Shown: positions 7,230 to 15,200 of the stretch, piece by piece
How positions within the stretch are numbered: the stretch's first letter is position 1
Layout of the letters: every line of letters begins with the position of its first letter
Source of the DNA: JBAWYM01 sp037143575
Lineage (GTDB): Bacteria > Patescibacteriota > Gracilibacteria > Peribacterales > Peribacteraceae
Direction: 5' to 3'
DNA length: 24,593 nt
Assembly (NCBI GenBank): GCA_037143575.1
Contig: JBAWYM010000027.1
Span: 1-24,593, forward strand
Translations under genes and position numbers: made by a program
Notes under the pieces: generated by a model
Seen by the model: only the letters and a program-made list of their open reading frames with translations
Database searches by the model: none
Told to the model about the DNA's origin: nothing

Positions 7230-8216
7230 GTGAATATCAACGGTGAATCATTAAGAACAAGGCAAGCACAAAATATTGAAGCAGCCCTTTTGTCTAATCG
7301 GGAAATTGTTTCTGGCGTGCCCATTGCATTATTGGAACAGTATGGTCAATTTGTGGATGCTCAGAATGCACCAGGTCCTGAATCAAAAACGATCCTTCTG
7401 ACAAAGTATGTGCATGGCAATAAGAACAGCATGGGAAGAATGAGAGATCGTAGAAAGTTTGATGCATTTATCGCTCATCAGGATGCGGTCTACGGATTAC
7501 TCAATATTTTGTCTGAACGTCTAAACAATAACTATCGTCTTCGAGTTGCTCTCGAATTGCTTTTGCCTCATATGAAGTTGTCGGACTCATTTTTTCAAAG
7601 TGTTCAGGCCTTTCAAATTGATCGAGATCGTGCGCTTGACAGAATTCAATGTGATTTATCTTCTGGAGCTGACAACGTAGAAAGCTTACTTTCTCATCTT
7701 GATGGAGGCATTCGTTTTCTCGTGAAGGAATATTTTGAAGGTCGATTGAACACAGTGGTCCCGGGACGCCCAACTGAATCAGCGCAATTAGTGAGAATGC
7801 TGTCTGAGGAACTTAATAAGCTAGTGCGTCACACTTATGACACACGAGTTTTTGATACATCTCGTGCGCAAGAAATTCTGACGCGTAATAATGATCGTAT
7901 CCAAAATGACTTTGCACAACGACATGAATTTGTAGCACAGGAGATCATGAATGGATTGTCGGTCGGCAATCTAGGAGTTGTTCTCTATGGGGCAGCTCAT
8001 TTCAGAGGAGGTCTAGGCGCTTCTCCTCTTGAAGAACATTTTCCTCATTGCAGAGTCTTCGTTTTTGAGCCGCACAAAATGCATGAAGCGGATATAGATA
8101 TTCAGGCGACTCAAGGTAATTGGGTTCGGCTTGGAATGAAATCAGTTGACGAAGTAAGAGAAGCTGTACGTAAGTCTTTGGCGACTTCAGACCGTCCCAT
8201 GCCCTCAATCTCCTGA
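7230..8216 (+). CDS. AT-rich gene of unknown function, weak TraB/ChaN-like C-terminus
   Basis: A 328-residue soluble protein without signal peptide or membrane helices. The N-terminal two thirds are mostly helical and unfamiliar. Near residues 221-266, RNNDRI followed about 25 residues later by VVLYGAAHFRG recalls the RN...GAAH pattern of the TraB/PrgY/GumN and ChaN-like group; this is a pattern match by eye and weak. Base composition differs sharply from its neighbours: I counted 37% GC over 7501-7560 and 45% over 7921-7980, against 62% over 14161-14220 in the alpha-2-macroglobulin gene. Together with its position right behind a tRNA, this suggests recent acquisition. The GTG start is chosen because the promoter sits exactly 6 nt before it; the next in-frame ATG is only at residue 69. 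Confidence 0.7.
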   Translation: MNINGESLRTRQAQNIEAALLSNREIVSGVPIALLEQYGQFVDAQNAPGPESKTILLTKYVHGNKNSMGRMRDRRKFDAFIAHQDAVYGLLNILSERLNNNYRLRVALELLLPHMKLSDSFFQSVQAFQIDRDRALDRIQCDLSSGADNVESLLSHLDGGIRFLVKEYFEGRLNTVVPGRPTESAQLVRMLSEELNKLVRHTYDTRVFDTSRAQEILTRNNDRIQNDFAQRHEFVAQEIMNGLSVGNLGVVLYGAAHFRGGLGASPLEEHFPHCRVFVFEPHKMHEADIDIQATQGNWVRLGMKSVDEVREAVRKSLATSDRPMPSIS

Positions 8217-8218
8217 GC

Positions 8219-9247
8219 TCATGTGATAAACCTCTTCCCCTCATACCGCACCAGCTTGAGGATGGTCTGCTGGCCGAGGATTTCTTTGCTGAGCGCATCG
8301 TCGTAGTCGGAGTCGTAGACTACCGTCGTGATACCGGCATTGAGGATCATCTTGGTGCAGATCACGCAGGGGAAGCAGTTGCAGTACAGGGTGGATCCTT
8401 CGATGCCGATGCCGAATTTGGCGGCCTGGGTGATGGCGTTCTGCTCGGCGTGCGTCCCGCGGCAGATTTCGTGGCGCTGGCCGGAAGGGATTCCCAGCTT
8501 GGCCCGGAGGCATCCTCCCAGCTCCGCACAGTGCGGTACTCCGCGCGGGGCGCCGTTGTAGCCGGCCGTGATTTGCTGCTGGTCCTTCGCGATGACGGCT
8601 CCGACTTTGCGACGCAGACAGGTCGCACGCTGAGCCCAGGTGTAGGCGATCTCCATGAAGACTTCGTGGAAAGTCGGACGGTCTTCGCCACTGAGGAGAC
8701 GCAGGAAGTGGGTGAGTTTCTTCTGCAGTTCCTCGAGGGTTCCTTCGTTGAGGATCAAGTAATCTACCATCTCCAAACACTTCTTTACCTGTTGGCCTTC
8801 CGGCGGCTCGCCGATGCCATTCTCGCGGTCCATCTTCTGGAGGATTTCTTCTTTGGTGAGGGCCGTGCCTTCGCGTTTGCGGGCCATCAGACGATCCACG
8901 AGGAGATCACGATTGGCGCTCACGCCGATCAGATGGGAGCCTGGCGATAGCTTCAGTTCTTCCCATTCCGCGGGATTGCGAATGCCATCGATCACCCACA
9001 GTGCACCGCCTTCTCCTTCGATGGTTTCCCGAATCTTCTTCCCGAGCGCTCCGGCTCCGTGTTCTTTGCGCAGTGCATTGCCCACGTTCTGCAGATTCTC
9101 CCGTGTGTGTTCGATCTTCTGTGTCGTTGCCTCAGCCCGGACGGCATCCGAAAGCGAAATGTACCGGTAGCCCTTCTCCTGCAGCATCTTCACGATTTCG
9201 CCTTTGCCACTGCCCATGGAACCGGTGAGGGCGAGGTACGTTGGCAT
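8219..9247 (-). CDS. P-loop kinase domain fused to dCMP deaminase
   Basis: A 342-residue two-domain protein. Residues 1-180 are a P-loop nucleotide/nucleoside-kinase-like domain related to dephospho-CoA kinase and AAA_18 kinases, with Walker A GSMGSGKGE (9-17) and DGIR at 87-90. Residues about 190-340 are a deoxycytidylate deaminase, which converts dCMP to dUMP for thymidylate synthesis. The zinc site is complete: H266 and catalytic E268 in THAEQNAI, and C294 and C297 in PCVIC. The stretch CLRAKLGIPSG (246-256) is typical of ComEB/archaeal-type dCMP deaminases. The same domain order is known in fungal dCMP deaminases. Whether the N-terminal domain is an active kinase or a regulatory module is unknown. 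It converges on the gene at 7230 with only 2 nt between stops. No Shine-Dalgarno or well-placed -10 box was found. Confidence 0.85.
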   Translation of the reverse strand: MPTYLALTGSMGSGKGEIVKMLQEKGYRYISLSDAVRAEATTQKIEHTRENLQNVGNALRKEHGAGALGKKIRETIEGEGGALWVIDGIRNPAEWEELKLSPGSHLIGVSANRDLLVDRLMARKREGTALTKEEILQKMDRENGIGEPPEGQQVKKCLEMVDYLILNEGTLEELQKKLTHFLRLLSGEDRPTFHEVFMEIAYTWAQRATCLRRKVGAVIAKDQQQITAGYNGAPRGVPHCAELGGCLRAKLGIPSGQRHEICRGTHAEQNAITQAAKFGIGIEGSTLYCNCFPCVICTKMILNAGITTVVYDSDYDDALSKEILGQQTILKLVRYEGKRFIT

Positions 9248-9322
9248 GATGGTAAAGCGGGGAAGCGAATTTCAACCTTGAGCGCACCCGTTCCCGGGTG
9301 CTGGCTACGGGATCAGCGTTGA

Positions 9323-9574
9323 TCATTTGCTCTTCTTGCCCTTGGTTTCCTGACGCATCGGATCAAACGCGAGCAGGTAAATCAGTGGCAGAATGCCCAC
9401 CGAATTGACGATGAGGAGCGCGACGAACCAGTAGGGCTGATTAGCGCGACCGGAGCGCCAGAGGGCGAGACCTTTCAGGACGATCTCGATGAGGACCAGA
9501 AAGGGAATCATCCACATAAATGCGGCGAAACCGGGATTCTGGGAGAGGTAGGGGATGGGGGAGAAGGGCATCAT
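9323..9574 (-). CDS. Small two-helix membrane protein (DUF5652-like)
   Basis: An 83-residue protein with two hydrophobic helices (about 15-35 and 47-70) and a lysine-rich C-terminal tail. The layout, with KGLALWRSGRANQ between the helices and WFVALLIVNSVGILPLIYLL in the second, matches my memory of DUF5652, a small family found mainly in Candidate Phyla Radiation genomes; I could not check this. Its function is unknown. Two start codons lie in tandem (9574 and 9571). TATCAT at 9588-9583 ends 8 nt before the first, suggesting a leader of 1-2 nt at most. It lies 75 nt upstream of the dCMP deaminase gene on the same strand, so the two may be co-transcribed. Confidence 0.65.
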   Translation of the reverse strand: MMPFSPIPYLSQNPGFAAFMWMIPFLVLIEIVLKGLALWRSGRANQPYWFVALLIVNSVGILPLIYLLAFDPMRQETKGKKSK

Positions 9575-9598
9575 AGGGCTTCATGATAGCACAGTGTT

Positions 9599-9687
9599 TG
9601 AACCTTGATTTACTTGATTTGAAGGATTTCATGATTTCACTAAAGAGATATCAAGGTCATCGATATAATCCTTTGAATCAAGGTTCA
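9599..9687. repeat. Long imperfect palindrome overlapping the pbpC 3' end
   Basis: Perfect 12-bp outer arms TGAACCTTGATT (9599-9610) and AATCAAGGTTCA (9676-9687) enclose a second, weaker pair of arms (9621-9628 with 9667-9674, 7 of 8) and an AT-rich centre. The right arm contains the pbpC stop codon. It could fold into a transcript 3' end hairpin for pbpC. I recall similar elements with TCTGAACCTTGATT ends in unrelated bacterial genomes, which would make it a dispersed mobile palindrome. Confidence 0.6.
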
Positions 9688-12128
9688 GACATTTTGCGGA
9701 TTTCAATCTTCACCGTTGACTGCAGATTGCCACTCGTTGCAACGAATGTGTACGTTCCAGGCGCTGGATTCCATGTCTGACGAAACGTCGGACCGTTGCC
9801 TTCTCCGAGGTCTTTTCCGTTCACTGACCAGCGGATGCTTTCTATCCCCGGAGATGCATGGGCTTCCAGAATGATCTTCTGATTGGCAGCAGGGACCAGG
9901 GGATCGAGGAGGAAGCTGTCACCGTTGCGGGGGGAGATGATTTCCAAATATTTATCTGAGCGCGGGATGCCTGTCCTGAGCGGAGTCGAAGGGCTTCCCG
10001 CATGATCTGGGTCCGAGGTAGCGGATAGCGGATAGCGGATAGCGGGTGGCATATTTCCTGTGGCTGAAGATGTTGAATTATTCCCACACAACGGCGACAC
10101 CAGTGTCGGAGGAGGGGAATACCCGTGCTCTTTCGCCCACTGATCGGCATCTTTTGGAAAGGTAGCGTAGGCTTTCTCTAGAACAAAACTCTGTATACAA
10201 TTATTGTTCGACAGAAAACCATTCCTCGTATCGATTTTCACTGTCCGGAAAATGTCATCCTGCTCCTTGGGCTCTGTTCCGGCGATGAACCATTCCTGCA
10301 TAGTCCCGCCGCAGATGGGGGTGGGGAGTTTGCCGGAGAGAATGCAGATTTGCTTGCGGATCATTCCTGGCGGCTGAGCGAAGGCTGCAGGGATCTGGTG
10401 CCTCGTCGCAGCGACCATGACATCGTGGAAGATGGGGCCGGCTCCGGTGACACCCGAGGTATCCTTCATCGGAGAATTATCCGCGTTGCCCACCCACACG
10501 CCTACGATCACGTCCGGCGTGAAGCCCATCGTCCAGTTGTCACGCGAATTGCGCGTCGTTCCCGTCTTGGCTGCGACGGTCCGGTTGAAGTTCAGCGGCC
10601 CGCTGTCACCGAATTGCGGAAGGCGCGCCTGCGGATCACTGAGGATATCCGCGATGATCCAAGCAACTTTCGGGTCCAGGATCTTCACTCCCGGTACGGG
10701 TTTCTCGTTCATGAGGCTTCTGGTCTCGAGCGTCGTCCCACCGCGTGCGAAGATGCCATACGCCTTTGCCAGTTCCAGTAATCGTACTTCGCCATCGCCC
10801 AGCGTGAGGGCGAGGCCGTAGAATTCCGGAGTCTGATTGAGGGTCGCAATGCCAGCACTCTTCAGGAAGTTTAAGAGCTTTGGAACGCCTACTTTTTCCA
10901 CCACTTTCACCGCGGCGATATTGTACGAATTCGCCAGCGCTTCGCGGTACCGGACGAGGCCGTGGGTGTCGTAGTCGTAGTTGCGGGGAGTGTAGGGATT
11001 GCCCTCCTGCGTGAAGAACTGGACCTCGGTATCCGCGACGGTGGTGGCTGCCGTATCACCGCTGGCGAGTGCCAGAGCGTAGGTAAAGGGTTTCAGCGCA
11101 GAGCCCGGTTGCCTTGCCGTCACTGCCACATTCACCTGGCCGTCATCTTCCCGATTGTAGAAATCCGCCGATCCGATCATCGTGAGAATTTCGCCAGTGT
11201 GTGCATCGAGGACCACAACCGCGGCCGAAGTCACGTTCTTGTCCTGCAGTTTCTGCAGTTGCCGCGCGATGATTTGTTCCGTTTCCGTTTGCAGCGTGAG
11301 ATCAATCGTTGTTCTGATGGGCTCAGTTGCATCCCTGATTTCCGGATGCTGATCCTGCAGCCACATGACGAAGTGCGGTGCGCGGATGGCTGTGGAGTCA
11401 CGAGCAAGCGTGAGGGGTTCAGCAAAGGCATCCGTTTGCTCTTTCTCCGAAAGTGCACCGGTGTCTTGCAGTGCAGTGAGGACGAGACGTTGCCGCGCCT
11501 TCGCTCTGTCCATGTGCTGGAAAGGATCGAAGCTCACAGGTGACTGCGGAAGACCGGCGAGGAACGCACACTCAGCCAGTGAGAGCTCCCGCGGATCTTT
11601 GTCGAAGAAGGTTTGTGCTGCGGATTGAATCCCGTAGGCTTCGTGTCCGAACGCAACGGTGTTGATGTAGCGTTCCAAGATTTCGTTCTTCGTCAGCATC
11701 TGTTCCAGTTTCAAAGCGAGAAACGCTTCTCGAATTTTGGAAATCACAGTCCGCTTTCCCGTGGATCCTGACCTCACAAGCTGCTGGGTGATGGTGCTCC
11801 CGCCGGAGACGATGCTTCCGGTAACGAGATTCTGCCACAGAGCTCTCGCGATTCCCCGTGCGCTTACTCCAGGATGCGTGTAGAAAGTACGGTCCTCCAC
11901 CGCGAGCAATGCATCGATGAAGGGTTCGGGAATCTCTTTGAGCGCAATCGGGTTCCGCGAGCCACTATCGAGCTTGCGCTGCTCGTAGAGGAGAGCGCCG
12001 TTGCGGTCGGTGATGGCGATGGAGTGGGCGGGAGTAGTGAGGATCAAGGAGGCTGGCCAAGGGATGATCAAAATTCCTGCGATGATCAGGAGGGGGAGGA
12101 GCCAGAGGAGGGTTTTGCGGTGAGCCAC
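9678..12128 (-). CDS. pbpC: Penicillin-binding protein 1C (bifunctional peptidoglycan synthase)
   Basis: An 816-residue class A penicillin-binding protein. A signal anchor lies at residues 6-28. The GT51 glycosyltransferase (about 35-215) polymerises lipid II and has catalytic E78 in VEDRTFYTHPG and GGSTITQQL at 109-117. The transpeptidase (about 270-560) has nucleophile S343 in SALK, SYN at 401-403 and KTG at 521-523. Residues 728-812 match the BiPBP_C beta domain that distinguishes PbpC from other class A enzymes. E. coli PbpC is 770 residues; the excess here is largely a repeat-derived insertion at about 694-725, before BiPBP_C. Start is GTG 12128, exactly 6 nt after a good promoter. It follows the alpha-2-macroglobulin gene, a pairing well known in bacteria, where both are thought to act in envelope repair and defence. 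Its last codons (SEP, stop) lie in a palindromic repeat. Confidence 0.93.
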   Translation of the reverse strand: MAHRKTLLWLLPLLIIAGILIIPWPASLILTTPAHSIAITDRNGALLYEQRKLDSGSRNPIALKEIPEPFIDALLAVEDRTFYTHPGVSARGIARALWQNLVTGSIVSGGSTITQQLVRSGSTGKRTVISKIREAFLALKLEQMLTKNEILERYINTVAFGHEAYGIQSAAQTFFDKDPRELSLAECAFLAGLPQSPVSFDPFQHMDRAKARQRLVLTALQDTGALSEKEQTDAFAEPLTLARDSTAIRAPHFVMWLQDQHPEIRDATEPIRTTIDLTLQTETEQIIARQLQKLQDKNVTSAAVVVLDAHTGEILTMIGSADFYNREDDGQVNVAVTARQPGSALKPFTYALALASGDTAATTVADTEVQFFTQEGNPYTPRNYDYDTHGLVRYREALANSYNIAAVKVVEKVGVPKLLNFLKSAGIATLNQTPEFYGLALTLGDGEVRLLELAKAYGIFARGGTTLETRSLMNEKPVPGVKILDPKVAWIIADILSDPQARLPQFGDSGPLNFNRTVAAKTGTTRNSRDNWTMGFTPDVIVGVWVGNADNSPMKDTSGVTGAGPIFHDVMVAATRHQIPAAFAQPPGMIRKQICILSGKLPTPICGGTMQEWFIAGTEPKEQDDIFRTVKIDTRNGFLSNNNCIQSFVLEKAYATFPKDADQWAKEHGYSPPPTLVSPLCGNNSTSSATGNMPPAIRYPLSATSDPDHAGSPSTPLRTGIPRSDKYLEIISPRNGDSFLLDPLVPAANQKIILEAHASPGIESIRWSVNGKDLGEGNGPTFRQTWNPAPGTYTFVATSGNLQSTVKIEIRKMSEP
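9962..10048. repeat. Composite repeat insertion inside pbpC
   Basis: Two repeat types lie side by side in frame. At 9962-10001 a hairpin has arms GCGGGATGC and GCTTCCCGC (8 of 9) around CTGTCCTGAGCGGAGTCGAAGG-type sequence, with the TGAGCGGAGTCGAA core at 9977-9990. At 10021-10041 GCGGATA is repeated three times exactly, with a degraded fourth unit to 10048. Both translate into the low-complexity linker before the BiPBP_C domain. Confidence 0.75.
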
Positions 12129-12134
12129 GAGGGG

Positions 12135-12162
12135 AGTGTAAACGGAAAGGGTCGAGTATCAA
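12135..12162 (-). promoter_or_regulatory. Promoter of pbpC placed for a leaderless transcript
   Basis: TTGATA (12162-12157), a 16-bp spacer and TACACT (12140-12135) leave exactly 6 nt before GTG 12128, so transcription should begin on the start codon. There is no Shine-Dalgarno sequence. This lets pbpC be expressed separately from the alpha-2-macroglobulin gene upstream. Confidence 0.65.
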
Positions 12163-12174
12163 TAAACCCCAGAA

Positions 12175-12208
12175 CCCCCAGCAGAAGATCGCGATCTTCT
12201 GCTGGGGG
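12175..12208. repeat. Perfect 34-bp palindrome after the alpha-2-macroglobulin gene
   Basis: Two 17-nt arms meet at 12191/12192 without any spacer. It begins 18 nt after the alpha-2-macroglobulin stop and lies just upstream of the pbpC promoter. On the minus strand it is followed by TTCTGGGGTTTATTG, only mildly T-rich, so it may terminate or stabilise the upstream transcript. Perfect symmetry to the centre is more than a terminator needs. Confidence 0.8.
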
Positions 12209-12226
12209 TGAGGGTGAACTTACTTG

Positions 12227-15200
12227 TCACTCCCCCCGAATCGTCATCAGCTTCCCTTCGGTCTGGCCGAAGATCTCCGGGTTGTACATCATCCAGGCGT
12301 GGGCCGGGCGTTCGTGGAAGGTGCCGGGGGTCGTGGCGCGGACGAGGTAGGTGTATTGATAAACGCCAGTGGGGAGCTCATCGGCGAAGAGGAAGAAGGC
12401 GTCATCGCGGTACTCGTGGTGCGAGAAGCGCCAGAGCCCATTGCGCCAGTATTCCTCGCTCCACCAGATGTTCCCGGATGTTGCGCTGTCGGTGAGCAGA
12501 GTTTGCTGAGCGGTAGCGAGCGAAAGATCCACCGGTTCCATTCCTGCCGGCAGTGGGCTTTCCACTGCGACGAACTGCCGGTCCTCGGGTACGGTGATCG
12601 TCAGGGTGACGCGATAGGTTCCGCCGACCGTCGGTTCATCCTTGCTTCCCTTCACTGGTTCCATCGAGCGCCGGATAGAGATGCCTTCCTCTGCGGGCGG
12701 CAGCGTATCGGCGGTGTAGAAGTAGGACATCAGAAGATCATAGTAGAGTTTGCCGGTGCCGTTCTTGGCGACCTTCACCTCGTTCTCCTGCCCCTTCACG
12801 AGCTGATCGAAACTGAGGACGAGATCTTCTTTGCTCATCACGTTCTTCTTCCCGATGGTGACATCGAGCATGCTCTTGCCGTTCACCTGAATGCCTGCGG
12901 TGTACGACGCATTGAGTTCATTCGTCTTCTCCAGATACTGCGTGAGCGAGAGGAGCGAGAAGGCGGTCGATTGCGTGGTATCCCAGTGACCTTCGCTGCG
13001 GATCGCGAGGAGGTAGCGCACCACGTTGGGGATGATGACGTTTTCGGAGTCTATGTGCAGAAGAGCACGGAGAACGAGTGCCGTCGTCCGGTCATTGGTA
13101 TTCATCAGGTAGCCGTAACGCGGTTCGTCGGTCTCCTCGAAGTGCGTCCCGCGTCCTTCCACCTTGGCGGTATTCAGAATGTCCTTCAGAAGATCCATCG
13201 CCTTGGCATCCGCCTTGGCATTCTGGTAGGCCATCGCGAGGAAGGCCTTGGCGAAGACCGGAAGCTTGATTCTCTCCTGATCGAGATTCTTCAAGAGGCT
13301 CACATCCACCGGTCCGGTTTCCGACAGACTCCAGAGGATCATTGCGCGGTTTGCGCGGTCGATGACTTCATCTGGATTTTTGGAGCGCAGCTGTTCCTCG
13401 AGATAGCTCCGTGCGCGTGCCATCATCGTGTCGTCGATGGCGTATCCGCTCACTTTGAGCTCCTGCAGCCCGAAGAGAATATATGCCGTGAGTGCGGGGG
13501 AGCTCTCGGGGCTCTCGGACCAGAAGCCGAATCCTCCATCGCCGCGCTGGAAGGTGGAGAGGCGCTGCATTCCTCCGACGATTTGATCTTCCAACGCTTT
13601 GTCATCTATCACGGAGAAGGCCTTGAATCCCTGGAGACGGCCGAGCGCAACCCTCGGCAATACCTGGCTGATGGTTTGCTCCGCACACCCGTACGGGAAC
13701 TTCAGAAGGTAGTTGAGTCCTGTGGGGAGCGTGACGGCGAGCGTGGGGGCGATGGAGACCGTGAGGGTGCCGTCCTTGGCATCCTTCTCTGAGGGCACCA
13801 GCACCTTTTCCAGTGCGACCGTATCGGTCATGCCGGTGGTCGCCACCGATTGCGGCGATCCGTAGATTTCCACGGGGAATGATTCGGTGATCTCATCTCT
13901 GGCACTGCCATTCGTCGCAAGGAACCGGAGCGAGACTTTGTCCACGGAGCTGATGGTTACCGGGAACAGGAGCTTCTGCATGCCGCTCGTGGGGATCGTG
14001 ACGGTTTGTGTCAGAGAGGAGATGGGAGAGAATCCGCTTCCAGATAGCGTTACGGTGAAGGTCTCGGTATTCGGCAGGAAGTTATGAACGATAGCACCGA
14101 GCTCCACACGATCTCCGCGGACGGCGAAGCGCGGCCGCACCGGCCGGACGATGACGTGCTTGGTGGAGATGACGGTTTTCTCCGCGGCGCCGAAGAGGTT
14201 GGCTTTCGTTCCGCCGATCGTCAGGAAGTGCCAGGTGGTCAGGTTATCTGGAAGGGTGAACGAGATGCTCGCTTCGCCCTTCTCATCCGTGATGATCGTC
14301 GGATTCCAGTAGGCGGTATCCTTGAAGTTTCCGCGGGCTTTGGCTTCCGCATCATCACCGCCTCCGCCCTTCGATCCCGGCTTGTACCGTTCGATGAGGT
14401 ACTGCAGCATTTCTGCGGTGTAGATCCCCAGACCCCTTTCGCCATAGAAATCCTTCACCGGATCGGGGAGGCGAAATCCTGTGAGCGCCAAGAGGCTCAT
14501 ATCCACGACTCCGAGCGAAAGTTCTGCGCGGACGGGTTTGCCTGCGTAGTCCGTCGCATGGAGGGTGGCCTGTACTTTCTCTCCGGGCACGTACTGCTCT
14601 TTGTCGGTGACAATGCTGAGCGCAAGACGCTTGGTTTTCGTCTCGACTCCAAGCATCACATAGCCCATTTTGAACGCAGGCATGCCGGTATCGAGGCCGT
14701 TTGTATCAAAGGTCTCGCCGTCTCTCGGCTTGATGATGACGACGGAGACGAAGGCATTGGGGACGAGATCTGCGGTGATGGGTATCCGGATCGCCTGCGC
14801 TGCCGCTTCGATGGTGATCACCTGCTTCGTCATAATCTGCTCGCGCTCCACGGTGACGAGTGCCTTCACGTTTTTGCCTTGATAAGGGGACTTCACGAGG
14901 AGGACAGCCGTATCACCTATGGCGTACTCGGGCTTGTCTGCAATGACATCGATGCGGTCATTATTCTGATGCGGCCAGTTGTAGGCGGTGTCGGACCAGG
15001 CGTAGATCGACGTCGACGCTTTGGCTTCGCGTCCGGTACTGTCCTTCGCGCTCGCCGTGACCACGAATTCCCCTCCACGATCGACGAGGACACCCACATT
15101 GGCTTTGCCCTGATCATCGGTCGTAGCCGACACAGAGCGGACGAAGGTGTCTTCCGTCGTATTCTCGTAGTAGTACTCGCCATCCACGCCCTTCTTCTTC

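Noticed and set aside
7108..8218. Complete integrative element with attL/attR at tRNA-Tyr
   Set aside because: No integrase gene and no second copy of the tRNA 3' end were found in the window. Only the composition shift and position remain.
12224..13792. A 522-codon open frame on the plus strand
   Set aside because: Antisense to the thioester and C-terminal region of the alpha-2-macroglobulin gene; no recognisable motif.
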